Assembly: GCA_965221605.1 (NCBI GenBank)
Contig: CBDCSK010000002.1
Span: 143,151 to 207,150 of the forward strand
Length of the DNA stretch: 64,000 nt
Reading direction: 5' to 3'
Origin: Aldehydirespirator sp965221605
GTDB lineage: Bacteria; Actinomycetota; Acidimicrobiia; Acidimicrobiales; Aldehydirespiratoraceae
Numbering within the stretch: the stretch's first letter is position 1; each line of letters begins with the position of its first letter. The position numbers and the translations under genes are program-made. Below, one piece after another: positions 51,114-60,388 of this stretch. The notes under the pieces were generated by a model. The model searched no databases. It saw only the letters and a program-made list of their open reading frames with translations, and had not been told where the DNA came from.

Positions 51114-51530
51114 TCACTCGCAGATGACGAGGGGGAGGTCCCGTTCGGTGCGGGCCTGGTAGTCCTCGTAATCGGGCCACTGGCTCACCGCGATGGGCCA
51201 AAGCTCGGCCTTCTCCGACGGCGTGGCAGTGCGGGCCCGGAGACGGTGGAGCTCGCCCCGGTCCTGGATCATCACATCAGGATCGGCGACCAGGTTCAGA
51301 TACCAGCTGGGGTGCCGGGGCGCGCCGCCCATGGAGGCGACCAGCAGGTAGCGCCGGCCGTCACGGATGCGGATCAGCGGCGTGCGGCGCAGGCTGCCCG
51401 TCTTGCGCCCGGTGGTGGTGAGGATCACGCACTGGGCGCCCTCCCACTCGAACCCGTCGTCGCCGTCGGTGGCCAGATAGCGGTCGACGTGGTCGGCGAT
51501 CGGCTGCCACGGGCTCGGCTCGTAGCTCAC
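51114..51530 (-). CDS. Deazaflavin (F420)-dependent nitroreductase family protein
   Basis: The 138-residue split-barrel protein is of the Ddn family: CVILTTTGRKTGSLRRTPLI, RYLLVASMGGAPRHPSWYLN and the DVMIQDRGELHRLRAR strand. The family reduces quinones or nitro compounds with coenzyme F420, a cofactor typical of Actinomycetota. GTG start with AAGGA eight bases ahead. It follows the amidohydrolase by 13 bases and probably closes that operon. A longer frame to 51656 overlaps the neighbour and is not conserved. Confidence 0.86.
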   Translation of the reverse strand: MSYEPSPWQPIADHVDRYLATDGDDGFEWEGAQCVILTTTGRKTGSLRRTPLIRIRDGRRYLLVASMGGAPRHPSWYLNLVADPDVMIQDRGELHRLRARTATPSEKAELWPIAVSQWPDYEDYQARTERDLPLVICE

Positions 51531-51543
51531 GGCGGGATCCTTG

Positions 51544-52836
51544 TCAGTACTGGAGTTCGCAGCCGTACTCGTCGATCCACCACCGGGCGGTGCGCTTGGC
51601 GTCAGGCGGGGTGCGCAGGCCGGGATCCTGGTGGAGCCGCTCGGGCGTGGGCGCAATCCGGGCTGCGACCTCGGTGAGGGAGTCGAGGTCGAGGTCGTAG
51701 CACTCCACTGCGTTGAGGCCGAGCAGGAGGCGGGTGTCCTCGATGGACACGTCGCGGAAGTCGCTCTCGAGGCGCTGGGCGGTGTGGGGCCATGAGCCCT
51801 CGGGGTGGGGGTAGTCGGTGCCCCACATCAAGGCGTCGATGCCGTTGACCTGGCGGCGGCGGATCTCCTCCTTGCTCATCGTCGACGCCCCGATGAACAC
51901 GTTGGTGCCGAAGTACTCCGACGGCAGGCGGGAGATCAGGCCCTTCATGCGGGAGCCCATCTTCTTGACCTTGGCGCTGGCCCCGAAGTTCACGTCGGCC
52001 TTCCACAGGATGTCGCCGATCCAGAACGAGCCGCACTCCACCACCGCGTAGCGCAGCCCCGGGTACCGGTCGAACTTGCCCGAGAACAGCAGCTGCCAGA
52101 GCGCCCGATGGGTCCAGAAGGGCACCTCGGCCATGTACATGGCCACGTTCTCGCCGTAGGAAACGAAGTCGGCCTCGCCTGAGTGGGTGTGCACCACCAG
52201 GCCGGTCTCGGCGCAGGCGGCCCAGACCCGGTCGTAGTGGTCGGATCCGTATGGCGGGAAGCGGTGCCACATCGTCGGGATCATGATCCCCTTTATGCCG
52301 GGCCTGCCGGCCAGCCACTCGATCTCGGCCACCGACTCGTCGATGTCGTGGGTTATCGGCACCAGGCCGACCCCGGCCCGCCGGGGCGGGTTGGTGGCAC
52401 AGAACTCGACCAGCCAGCGGTTGTGGGCCCGGGCGCCGCCGAAGGCCTGGCGGGAGTCGGTGATCTGACCCGCGGACAGGCCTGCGCCGAACGGCGGCGA
52501 CTCCTGGCCGGTGACCGCGTCGCCGTCGGCGAAGATCACCTCGCCGGCGATGCCGTCGGCGTCGAGCTCCTTGTCGCGCACCTCCGGGTCGTAGGCGCCC
52601 CGCAGGCCCTCCTCGTTCTCGCCCTCCCACTCGGCCAGGAACTCGGCGTTGACCTCCTCCTGGACCCGCCGGTGCTCATGGCGCCCGGCCACATAGGTGT
52701 CAAACTCCTCATGAAGGGCAGAGTCGAGGTAGGGGCGGTACTCCTCGCACTGCAGCCCGGCGTGGGTGTCGCTCGACACGATCACGTACGGGGCGTTCGA
52801 CGTGTCGACACCTTCGACTGGGTTGGCGAAACTCAT
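51544..52836 (-). CDS. Amidohydrolase 2 family metal-dependent hydrolase/decarboxylase
   Basis: The 430-residue TIM-barrel protein has IVSSDTHAGLQCEEYRPYL near the N-terminus (here the usual metal-binding H-x-H is replaced by S-D-T-H, as in the ACMSD-like branch). It has GLVVHTHSGEADF, FDRYPGLRYAVVECGSFWI and the metal-binding WGTDYPHPEGSWP. Substrates in the family include hydroxy-carboxylates and lactones. Start is the ATG at 52836 with GGAGG eight bases upstream. Its place in the molybdoenzyme operon suggests a shared catabolic substrate, unidentified. Confidence 0.85.
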   Translation of the reverse strand: MSFANPVEGVDTSNAPYVIVSSDTHAGLQCEEYRPYLDSALHEEFDTYVAGRHEHRRVQEEVNAEFLAEWEGENEEGLRGAYDPEVRDKELDADGIAGEVIFADGDAVTGQESPPFGAGLSAGQITDSRQAFGGARAHNRWLVEFCATNPPRRAGVGLVPITHDIDESVAEIEWLAGRPGIKGIMIPTMWHRFPPYGSDHYDRVWAACAETGLVVHTHSGEADFVSYGENVAMYMAEVPFWTHRALWQLLFSGKFDRYPGLRYAVVECGSFWIGDILWKADVNFGASAKVKKMGSRMKGLISRLPSEYFGTNVFIGASTMSKEEIRRRQVNGIDALMWGTDYPHPEGSWPHTAQRLESDFRDVSIEDTRLLLGLNAVECYDLDLDSLTEVAARIAPTPERLHQDPGLRTPPDAKRTARWWIDEYGCELQY

Positions 52837-52902
52837 CAGCGGCACCTCCGTGCATCCTCGCCGCCGGCGCGCCGTCAACTGTACCCGGCCACCGAGACGG
52901 GT

Positions 52903-55716
52903 CTACAGGGCATAGGCGCCAGGGGTGGGCTTGAGCGGGCGGGCGTACCACAGGGGACGCCGCAGGCCGCCGGGACCGGGCGCGGGACGGGTCATGGCCA
53001 GCCACTCGCGATAGGCCTCGCGGGCCTTGGCCGTGTCCACCACCACATCGCCGTAGGCGTCGCCCGGCTCGGCCGGGCCCACCCGCACCCGCTGGTGCCA
53101 GCACTGCATGCCCGACACCGGGTCGGGCTGCACGCAGAAGGTCAGGTTCTGGTGCACTCCGGTGTCGCTCCACCAGATGCGCTCGGTGTCGGGGTCGTCG
53201 CTGGCGTGCCGCTGCGGCCGTCCCTTGCGCTGGAGCCGCCACACCGTCCCGTCGTTGGTGATGTCGGCGTCGCCGCCGGCCCACGAGCCCCCGCTGCGGG
53301 AGTCGAGGCGCCAGCGGCCCATGTGATGCGACGCGGCGACCACCCCGGGGCGGATCCCCTCGGTGCGCCAGGCGCCGATCACGAAGTGGCCGATGCGGGT
53401 GGTCACCCGCACAAGTCCGTCGACCTCTATGCCGAGGGCCTCGGCGTCTTCAGGGTGGATCCACAGAGGGTGGCGGTGACTCAACTCGGCCAGCCACTTG
53501 CTGTTGGCCGAGCGGGTGTGGATCAGCGTCGGGATCCGGAACGTGGGCAGCAGGATCCGCTCGTCCGCGGCGAGCTCAAGGTCCTCCCAGTGCACATGGG
53601 ACGGTATCCAGGTCGGGGTGGCGTACTCGGGCCAGCCCCAGTCGGCCAGCGTCTGCGAGTACAGCTCGAGCTTGCGCGACGGCGTGGGGAAGCCCTCACG
53701 GGCCGTGCCGTCCACCTCCACCGCGGGCGAGCCGTCCCCCAGGCCCGCGAGCTTCAGGCCGGCCAGATCCTCGGTTGCGCCCGACCACGTGCCCGGTGTG
53801 CCCGGACGCCGGAACACGCCGTCGGAGTCGATCTCGCAGCCCGCCAGAGCAGCCGGTTCGACCTCGCGCTCGTACGGGAGGTACATGTCGCCGTCGAGGG
53901 CGTATGCGCCCCGGTCGCGCATGAACTCCAGAGGGGTCTGGCCGGCGGCGGCCGCGTCGTCGGCCAAGCCGGGCACACCCTCGAACATGGTCGAGTAGTA
54001 CTCGTCCACCGACATGGGCGTGCCGGGGTGCTCGGGGCTCTCGAACCAGCGCCGGATGCCCATGGAGCCGTCGGGGTCGATGCGCCACGACAGCTCGACC
54101 CAGAACTCGTTCTCCTCCCACACCTCCCCCGGATTGAACTCGTGGGTGCGGGAGGCATGACCCACCTCCTCTCCCCGGATCTCGGCGTAGCGGCGCAGGA
54201 CCGGCTGGCGGAAGCCGATCCAGCGGCTGGCGTGGGTCTCGAAGCTGGCCACGTCGTGGCGCTCGGCGCCCACGCCCATGGGCAGCACGTAGTCGGCGAA
54301 GACGGCCGTCTCCGACCAGGTCGGCGTGAGCGCCACATGGCAGGCGACCCTGGCGGGGTCTTTGAGCGCCTCCAGCCAGCTGAATCCGTCGGGGTTGGTC
54401 CACACCGGGTTGTAGACCCGGCTGAAGTACACCTCGAGACGACCCCGGCCCTCGTTCAGGAAGTGCGGCAGCAGGATCGACATCTCGTGGTAGGCGAGCG
54501 GGTACTCGCGGGGCCAGTTGAGCTCGTTCCAGTGCTGCCCCGGCGGAGCGGTGGGCGGATGGGGCGCCTTGTACTTGTTCCAGCCGTTGCCGGTGGTTCC
54601 GCCCACCGTGCCGACCGAGCCGGTCAGCACGTTGAGGAAGAACAGGCAGCGGGCCGTCTGCCAGCCGCCCAGGTTCCCCGCGCCCGCGGCCCGCCAGTTG
54701 TGCGAGGCGAACTTCGTCGGATGGGCGCCGATGATCCGGGCCACCTCGGTGATCCGGGCCGCGGGCACGCCGCAGACCCGCTCGGCCTCCTGCGGCGTGT
54801 AGGCGGCGTAGTCCTCCAGCAGGGCCGGACCCACCGACTCGAACTCCACCGGCCTGTCGGGGTGACGCTCGCGCAGGTAGGTCTCCCAGTTGGTCCAGCG
54901 CCGCACGAAGTCCTGCTCCCAGGCGCCGTCGAGCAGCAGCTGGCGGCCGATGGCCAGGAGCAGGAAGGGCTCGGTGCCGGGCCAGGCCGGCAGCCAGAAG
55001 TCGGCCTTGGCGCCGGTGTTGGACAGCCGGGGATCCACGCAGATCACGGTCGCGCCCCGGCCCTGGGCCTCGATGATGCGCTGAGCGTGAGGGTTGAAGT
55101 AGTGGCCCGCCTCCAGATGCGACGAGATCAGGAAGATGACCTCGGCGTGGGCGAAGTCCGACGACGGGCGGTCGTGGCCCATCCAGCTCTGGTAGCCGAT
55201 GCGGGCGTTGGAACTGCAGATGTTGGTGTGGCTGTTGTGGCCGTCCACGCCCCAGCACTGGAGCACCCGCTCGGCGTAGCCGTCCTCGCCGGGGCGGCCC
55301 ACGTGGTACATGACCTCGTTGTGGCGGCCCTCGGCGATGGCGGTGCGGATGCGGCCGCCGATGTCATCGAGAGCCTCGGTCCAGCTGACCCGCTCCCACC
55401 GGCCTCCGCCCCGCTCCCCCGCCCGGCGCAGCGGGTGAAGGATGCGCTCGTGGTCGTCGATCTGGTTGAGGGTCGCGGGACCCTTGGCGCAGTTGCGGCC
55501 CCGGCTGGCGGGGTGCAGAGGGTTGCCCTCGATGCGGTCGATGCGGCCGGTGGCGTGGTTCACATGGCACACCAGCCCGCAGGCCGCCTCGCAATTGAAG
55601 CAGGTGGTGGGGACCAGCGTGTGATGATGCTCGACCCGCCGGGGCCAGGCCTTGGCGTCCAGCGACACGGCGTCGTGCCACGTCTCGTGGGGGTGATAGC
55701 TGTGCAGTTCGGCCAC
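52903..55716 (-). CDS. Molybdopterin oxidoreductase, catalytic subunit (DMSO-reductase family)
   Basis: The 937-residue enzyme has an N-terminal [4Fe-4S] site (C39, C42, C46, C76: TTCFNCEAACG and GRNCAKG) and bis-molybdopterin domains. HTNICSSNARIGYQ is the likely metal-ligand loop, and GGWQTARCLFFLNVLTGSVG and the C-terminal molydopterin-binding ADITNDG region follow. There is no twin-arginine signal, so it probably works in the cytoplasm. The GTG at 55716 has AGGGGG seven bases upstream and lies 11 bases after the stop of the FeS-NrfD gene. Its partner suggests electron transfer with a quinone pool. Substrate cannot be predicted. Confidence 0.86.
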   Translation of the reverse strand: MAELHSYHPHETWHDAVSLDAKAWPRRVEHHHTLVPTTCFNCEAACGLVCHVNHATGRIDRIEGNPLHPASRGRNCAKGPATLNQIDDHERILHPLRRAGERGGGRWERVSWTEALDDIGGRIRTAIAEGRHNEVMYHVGRPGEDGYAERVLQCWGVDGHNSHTNICSSNARIGYQSWMGHDRPSSDFAHAEVIFLISSHLEAGHYFNPHAQRIIEAQGRGATVICVDPRLSNTGAKADFWLPAWPGTEPFLLLAIGRQLLLDGAWEQDFVRRWTNWETYLRERHPDRPVEFESVGPALLEDYAAYTPQEAERVCGVPAARITEVARIIGAHPTKFASHNWRAAGAGNLGGWQTARCLFFLNVLTGSVGTVGGTTGNGWNKYKAPHPPTAPPGQHWNELNWPREYPLAYHEMSILLPHFLNEGRGRLEVYFSRVYNPVWTNPDGFSWLEALKDPARVACHVALTPTWSETAVFADYVLPMGVGAERHDVASFETHASRWIGFRQPVLRRYAEIRGEEVGHASRTHEFNPGEVWEENEFWVELSWRIDPDGSMGIRRWFESPEHPGTPMSVDEYYSTMFEGVPGLADDAAAAGQTPLEFMRDRGAYALDGDMYLPYEREVEPAALAGCEIDSDGVFRRPGTPGTWSGATEDLAGLKLAGLGDGSPAVEVDGTAREGFPTPSRKLELYSQTLADWGWPEYATPTWIPSHVHWEDLELAADERILLPTFRIPTLIHTRSANSKWLAELSHRHPLWIHPEDAEALGIEVDGLVRVTTRIGHFVIGAWRTEGIRPGVVAASHHMGRWRLDSRSGGSWAGGDADITNDGTVWRLQRKGRPQRHASDDPDTERIWWSDTGVHQNLTFCVQPDPVSGMQCWHQRVRVGPAEPGDAYGDVVVDTAKAREAYREWLAMTRPAPGPGGLRRPLWYARPLKPTPGAYAL

Positions 55717-55727
55717 GATGCGACCCC

Positions 55728-57242
55728 CTATGACAAGGGCACGGACTGGCCGGCCCGCACGAAGCTGTCCTCGTAGAACCACATGCCCACCAGGGCGCAC
55801 AGCCCGGCGGCACCAGGCACTGCGGCGCCGGTTCCGGCCGCCACAGTCGTCGCGGTGGCGGCCGCGGGCAGGACCAGGCCGAGCACTACGCCTCCGGCCC
55901 AGAAGCGGCGGGCGTACCGGCCCCGGGTCATGGCGGCCACCGCCGCTTCGACATGGGCCGTACCCCGCGACATCACTTCAGCCGCGATCAGCGCACCGGT
56001 GGCGACCAGGCCGCCGAGCAGCACCCAGCGCACCGCGGCCGCCGCGGGGACGTCCATCACCAGGTCGGCCACCGCGTAGGCGGCGCCCCCGGCCACCGCG
56101 GCCTGGGCCAGCAGCGTCGGCAGCAGCAGCGGCGTCTGCCAGAGGTCCCGGCCCTCGCACTGGGCGAACAGGAAGGCGGTGTAGCCGGCGGTGGCCAGGC
56201 CCAGGAGCCCCGCTGGGGCGGCCAGCGCCTGCAGCATGACCGGCGAGTCGGCGACCCCGGCCACGAACCAGGCCGCGCACACCGCGGCGAAGGCACCGAG
56301 CACCCAGGCTCCCTTGACCAACCAGGAGCGGCGATTGCTCCGGGTGAGCAGGTAGTAGAAGCGCTCCGGGCGCTTCAGATCACCCACGAGCAGCACGCCG
56401 GTCGCCGCGAGGAACACGCCCGCGACCACGGGCGGCATCACCCCGACCGCGGCCTGCGAGCCGCTGTGCCCGAGCAGCACCAGCAACGAGGCCACCGCCA
56501 TGACGCCCGCCGCGATCGCCTTGGTGGCGAGATAGCTCGACACCTTGGCCTTCCAGGTCATCTGATGGGCGGTCGTGTAGGTGGTGCGGGCCATCACACC
56601 GTGACCGTCCGGCTCGGCCGTCGGGTGATGGGGTGTGGTGTCGGCCCAGATCATGCCGTCGGGAGCGATGGCGGTGCGGAGCGGATCCAGAGATGCCGCC
56701 TCGGCGCCGCGGTAGTGCACCTTGGGGAGGGTCTGCTGTTCGGGGGCCCGCACCGCGGTGTCGCTGCGGGCGATGATCCGGGTGGTCTCGTCGTCCGGGT
56801 CGTCGAGATCGGCCACTCTGATGGCGTTGGTGGGGCACACCACCACACAGCTCGGCTCGAGGTCCTGCTCGATGCGGTGGTTACAGAAGTTGCACTTGTT
56901 GGCGGTGTTGGTCACCGGGTTGATGTAGATGGCGTCGTAGGGGCAGGCGTTCATGCATCCCTTGCAGCCGATGCAGTTGCTGTCATCGAAGTCGACCACG
57001 CCGTTGGCCGCCCGGAACAGCGCGTTGGTGGGGCAGATGGTGATGCAGGGGGCGTTGTCGCAGTGGTTGCAGCGCATCACCGAGAAGTGACGCTTGGCGT
57101 CCGGGAATGTGCCGGTCTCGATGTACTTGACCCAGGTCCGGTTCACCCCCAGGGGCACGTCGTGCTCGCTCTTGCAAGCGACCGTGCAGGCGTGACAGCC
57201 GATGCAGCTCTCGCTGTCCAGCAGGAACCCCAGCCGGGTCAT
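55728..57242 (-). CDS. FeS electron-transfer and NrfD-like membrane anchor fusion
   Basis: The 504-residue protein joins two subunits that are normally separate. Residues 1-150 are a four-cluster ferredoxin-like unit (CIGCHACTVAC, CNHCDNAPCITICP, CIGCKGCMNACPYDAIY, CNFCNHRIEQ...CVVVCP). From about 230 it has about eight membrane helices like NrfD/DmsC/PsrC anchors. It should link the molybdoenzyme to menaquinone. The ATG overlaps the TetR stop by one base (TGATG). The fusion orients the FeS unit on the cytoplasmic side, consistent with the missing Tat signal of its partner. Confidence 0.87.
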   Translation of the reverse strand: MTRLGFLLDSESCIGCHACTVACKSEHDVPLGVNRTWVKYIETGTFPDAKRHFSVMRCNHCDNAPCITICPTNALFRAANGVVDFDDSNCIGCKGCMNACPYDAIYINPVTNTANKCNFCNHRIEQDLEPSCVVVCPTNAIRVADLDDPDDETTRIIARSDTAVRAPEQQTLPKVHYRGAEAASLDPLRTAIAPDGMIWADTTPHHPTAEPDGHGVMARTTYTTAHQMTWKAKVSSYLATKAIAAGVMAVASLLVLLGHSGSQAAVGVMPPVVAGVFLAATGVLLVGDLKRPERFYYLLTRSNRRSWLVKGAWVLGAFAAVCAAWFVAGVADSPVMLQALAAPAGLLGLATAGYTAFLFAQCEGRDLWQTPLLLPTLLAQAAVAGGAAYAVADLVMDVPAAAAVRWVLLGGLVATGALIAAEVMSRGTAHVEAAVAAMTRGRYARRFWAGGVVLGLVLPAAATATTVAAGTGAAVPGAAGLCALVGMWFYEDSFVRAGQSVPLS

Positions 57243-57862
57243 CAGACGATGCTGCCGCTGGGGGTGGCGTTGCGGGAGAGCCGGTGGACGCCGGCGCAGA
57301 GCAGTTGCACCAGATGGTCGAAGGTGTCCTCCGGGTCGTGGGGCAGGGGGTGGCCGTCACCGGACTCGAGATGGCTGAAGCCGTGGAAGGCGCTGCGCAG
57401 CGTCCGGGCCGCGTGGACGCGGTCCTCATCGGTCAGGTCGTAGCCCCTCAGTACCTGGCCCAGCACGCCCAGGACCCGCTCGACGGCCGCCTCGAGTTGG
57501 GCGTCGCCGGCGCAGGGGTAGCGATCGGTGGCTGCGTAGATCCCGGGACGGTCGCGCACCATCTGGCGCCAGGCATGGCCCACCGCAGCCACCGCGTCAT
57601 CGCCCGAGAGCCCCACCGCAGCGTCGGCCAGCCGCTGGGCCAGGATCTCGCGACCACGCAGGCTGAGGCTGCGCAGCAGGTCGTCGTAGCCGTCCACATG
57701 GCGGTACAGAGCCGGCTGCCGCACACCGAGAGCGTCCGCCACACGGGTGAGGGTCAGCTTGTCGAGACCCTCCGCGTCGGCGATCTCTGCCGCCACCGAT
57801 ATCACCCGTTCGGCGTCCAAGGGGCGGCGGACCGTGGTTGTGCTGTTGTCGATGGCGGCCAT
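57242..57862 (-). CDS. TetR-family regulator of the molybdoenzyme operon
   Basis: The 206-residue protein has its helix-turn-helix at about 36-56 (TLTRVADALGVRQPALYRHVDGYDDLL). The C-terminal WHG-type TetR domain contains GHAWRQMVRDRPGIYAA and a late FHGFSHLESG. It is the first gene of an operon and shares one base with the FeS-NrfD gene, so it is probably an autoregulated local repressor. Start ATG at 57862, or a GTG one codon earlier. Confidence 0.87.
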   Translation of the reverse strand: MAAIDNSTTTVRRPLDAERVISVAAEIADAEGLDKLTLTRVADALGVRQPALYRHVDGYDDLLRSLSLRGREILAQRLADAAVGLSGDDAVAAVGHAWRQMVRDRPGIYAATDRYPCAGDAQLEAAVERVLGVLGQVLRGYDLTDEDRVHAARTLRSAFHGFSHLESGDGHPLPHDPEDTFDHLVQLLCAGVHRLSRNATPSGSIV

Positions 57863-57917
57863 CACGCTCCTGATGGTTCCCTGAATGCCGAGCCGTAAAG
57901 TTAGCAGGCCTAGCAGA

Positions 57918-58040
57918 TCAGTTATAACCGGCTGACGAGGTGGAGCCGGCCTGGTAGGCGGCGATGGTGGCCACCTTCACGATGTCGTCGACGCTGCATC
58001 CCCTCGACAGATCGTGGATCACGGCCGCGGTGCCCTGCAT
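57918..58040 (-). CDS. 40-residue uncharacterised ORF after the binding-protein gene
   Basis: The frame begins MQGTAAVIHDLSRGCSVDD five bases after the binding-protein stop and ends before the TetR leader. It resembles the C-terminal part of a larger enzyme (the frame reads back in the same phase as STGADP), so it may be the decayed end of a deleted gene rather than an independent peptide. I do not recognise a family. Confidence 0.3.
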   Translation of the reverse strand: MQGTAAVIHDLSRGCSVDDIVKVATIAAYQAGSTSSAGYN

Positions 58041-58044
58041 CGGA

Positions 58045-58962
58045 TCAGCCCCGGTCGACGGTCTCAAGGAAGCTCGTGTCGACATGGGCGTCGTAGCTTC
58101 CCAGCGCGGAGTCGATCACGCCTTGGTCGGCCAGGAGGTCCATCCGGTCCTTCATGACCTGCTGCACCGCGCCGCCAAGCCACGCCTCGGACAGCTGCGC
58201 GTCCCTCTCGGGGAGGACGAGTCCGTCAAGGAGGGTGATGGTCGCGCCGCGGTCCAAGCCGGCCATCGAGGCGATGAGGTCGATGAACAGCTCCCGGTCC
58301 GCGTTGTAGGCCCGGTAGGCATCGTCGGTCACTCGCAGGAATCCGGAGACGGCCTCGGGGTGCTCAGCCGCGAAGTCCCTGGTCGTGGAGACCACGCCGA
58401 ATCCACTGACGCCGGCGGCGCCCTGCTCCGCTCCGGTCATGTCGTCGGAGTCCACGTAGCCCGCCGCGATCCCAACCATCAGCAGGGTCGCGCCGCCGCT
58501 CACGAGGCGCGCGAACGACGTGGCGTCGTGGGAATGGGCGATGTCGATCTCTCCGGCCTCCATGGCGCGGGCCAAGTCGTCGCCGGGCGTCAACGGGATC
58601 CAGTTCACGGCCATGTCGAGATCGTCGCCATAGCTCACAGCCGCCCGGGCGGCCTGACTCGCGGTCGGCCACTCCGAGAAGTAGGCCACGTTCAGCTCGT
58701 CGAGCATCATCTGCTCGGCGAGGACCGTGGTCGTCGTGCTCGGGCGATCCACGACCTGCTCGACGGGACCGGCGTCGGGACCGGCGTCGGGACCGGCGTC
58801 GGGACCGGGCTGATCGAGCGTCGCCCCCTCGCCGTCATCAAGAGCGGCGGCGGGTTCGCCGGCCGGCTGAGCCTCGACAGCCTCCCGCTCGGAGGGGATG
58901 CCGCCGCTGCAGGCTGCCGCTATGAGCGCCCACACCATCAGCACGGTCAGCCGCCGTCCCAT
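58045..58962 (-). CDS. Taurine/nitrate-type ABC substrate-binding lipoprotein, apparently internally deleted
   Basis: The 305-residue product has a lipobox AAACSG with Cys18, then a low-complexity linker with a GPDA repeat. LNVAYFSEWPTASQAARA and NWIPLTPGDDLARAMEAGEIDI follow, resembling the first lobe of TauA/SsuA proteins. After GIAAGYVDSDDMTG the chain jumps to GFGVVSTTRDFAAEHPEAVSGFL, which corresponds to the end of the second lobe in the family. About 90 residues of the middle seem missing, so ligand binding is doubtful. No permease or ATPase gene follows. It may be a remnant, or a short family variant. Confidence 0.6.
   Translation of the reverse strand: MGRRLTVLMVWALIAAACSGGIPSEREAVEAQPAGEPAAALDDGEGATLDQPGPDAGPDAGPDAGPVEQVVDRPSTTTTVLAEQMMLDELNVAYFSEWPTASQAARAAVSYGDDLDMAVNWIPLTPGDDLARAMEAGEIDIAHSHDATSFARLVSGGATLLMVGIAAGYVDSDDMTGAEQGAAGVSGFGVVSTTRDFAAEHPEAVSGFLRVTDDAYRAYNADRELFIDLIASMAGLDRGATITLLDGLVLPERDAQLSEAWLGGAVQQVMKDRMDLLADQGVIDSALGSYDAHVDTSFLETVDRG
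58765..58800 (-). repeat. 12-bp tandem repeat in the binding-protein linker
   Basis: Three full copies of gggaccggcgtc with a partial fourth encode GPDA units after the lipoprotein cysteine. Such slippage-prone linkers are also seen in the iron-binding lipoprotein of this window. Confidence 0.85.
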
Positions 58963-59017
58963 GACGCGCCAGTATGCGCCCTGGCGGGCAGATCCAGGTC
59001 GATGGATGCCTGGGACC

Positions 59018-60388
59018 TCAGTCGGAGGACTTCAGCCAGCCGCTCACGCGGTCGAGCACCTGGTCGACCCGGGCCAGCAGGTCGTCGATCACGGCGGCAT
59101 CAGCCACCAGGGGCGGCGCGATGGCCAGCATGGCGGCGCCCCGCGAGTCGGGCCGCACCAGCACGCGCGCCTCCCGCACGAACCGGTCGAGCACACCGCC
59201 GGGCAGGAGCTGGGAGAACTCCGCCTCGCTCAGATCGGTGGCGGTGGCCCGGTCCCGCATCAGCTCCACGTAGTGGAAGTACCCGGTCCCCCTCACGTCC
59301 TTGACGCAGGAGTGCGACGCCATCAGAGCCCGCAGGCCCTCACCGAGGCGGGGCTCGTTGCCCAGCACGTTGCCGAACACGTCCTCGTCGCGCATGGCGG
59401 CCATGTTCGCCAGCGCCACTGCGGTCGCGACTGGATGGGCGCCGAAGGTTGAGCCGTGAACGAACATCGCTATAGACGAGTCCCATACGCGGTCGACGAG
59501 GCATCCCCTGACCACCAGGCCGCCGAGGGGCTGGTAGGCGCTGGTGACGCCCTTGGCGAAGGTGATCATGTCCGGTTCGGCACCGAAGCGCTCGCTACCG
59601 AACCAGTACCCGAGGCGCCCGAAGGAGTTGATCACCTCGTCGGCGCAGAGCAGCACGCCGTACTGGTCGCAGATGCGGCGCAATTCCTGCCAGTACCCCT
59701 CGGGCGGGACCAGCGCCCCGCGGCCGTTCTGTACCGGCTCGGCGATGACCATGGCCACCGTCTCGGGGCCCTCGCTCAGAATGGCCTCCTCCACCGCGGT
59801 CACACAGGGCAGTGCCCGGGCGTCGTCTCCGGACTCGCGGGCGCAGCCCAGCGTGTTGTCCACGTGGCGCACACAGTCCGGGAGCATCGGCGCGAACGGG
59901 TCCCGCAGATTGGGGACGCCCGTTGCCGCCAGGGCACCCAGGGTGGTGCCGTGGTAGGCCCAGCGGCGGGCAATCACCTTGTGACGAGCTTCCTCGCCAT
60001 TAGCCAAGTGGTAGCAGCGGGCGAACTTGAGAGCCGACTCGATCGCCTCGGAGCCGGAATTCACAAAGAAGACTCGGTCCAGATCTTTGGGCGCAACCGA
60101 GGCGATGAACGACGCGGCCTCCATCGAGGACGGATGGGCGAAACCCCAGTTGGGATAGAAGGCCAGCCTGTCCATCTGCTTGGCCGCGGCCGAGGTGAGG
60201 TCGCTGCGGCCGTGGCCGAGGTTCGTACAGAACAGCCCGGAAAGGCCGTCCAGGTACCCGGTCCCGGCCGTATCCCAGATGTAGCAGCCCTCTCCACGGT
60301 CGACCACCACTGGGTCGCCGCGGCGCCATGCGTCGCCGCGCGTGAAGTGGGGCAGCAGATGACGGTGAACTAGCTGATGCCCCTGCAT
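59018..60388 (-). CDS. Class III PLP aminotransferase (omega-amino acid or taurine: pyruvate type)
   Basis: The 456-residue enzyme has YIWDTAGTGYLDGLSGLFCTNLGHG, VFFVNSGSEAIESALKFAR, the YHGTTLGALAATG segment, LLCADEVINSFGRLG and the PLP lysine in DMITFAKGVTSAYQPLGG. Class III substrates range from beta-alanine and taurine to diamines. The adjacent taurine-type binding protein hints at a sulfonate or beta-amino acid, but no desulfonating enzyme is nearby. ATG start with GGAG six bases upstream. Confidence 0.85.
   Translation of the reverse strand: MQGHQLVHRHLLPHFTRGDAWRRGDPVVVDRGEGCYIWDTAGTGYLDGLSGLFCTNLGHGRSDLTSAAAKQMDRLAFYPNWGFAHPSSMEAASFIASVAPKDLDRVFFVNSGSEAIESALKFARCYHLANGEEARHKVIARRWAYHGTTLGALAATGVPNLRDPFAPMLPDCVRHVDNTLGCARESGDDARALPCVTAVEEAILSEGPETVAMVIAEPVQNGRGALVPPEGYWQELRRICDQYGVLLCADEVINSFGRLGYWFGSERFGAEPDMITFAKGVTSAYQPLGGLVVRGCLVDRVWDSSIAMFVHGSTFGAHPVATAVALANMAAMRDEDVFGNVLGNEPRLGEGLRALMASHSCVKDVRGTGYFHYVELMRDRATATDLSEAEFSQLLPGGVLDRFVREARVLVRPDSRGAAMLAIAPPLVADAAVIDDLLARVDQVLDRVSGWLKSSD

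Noticed and set aside
52183..55776. Plus-strand frame of about 1200 codons
   Set aside because: Antisense of the amidohydrolase and molybdoenzyme genes; composition bias only.
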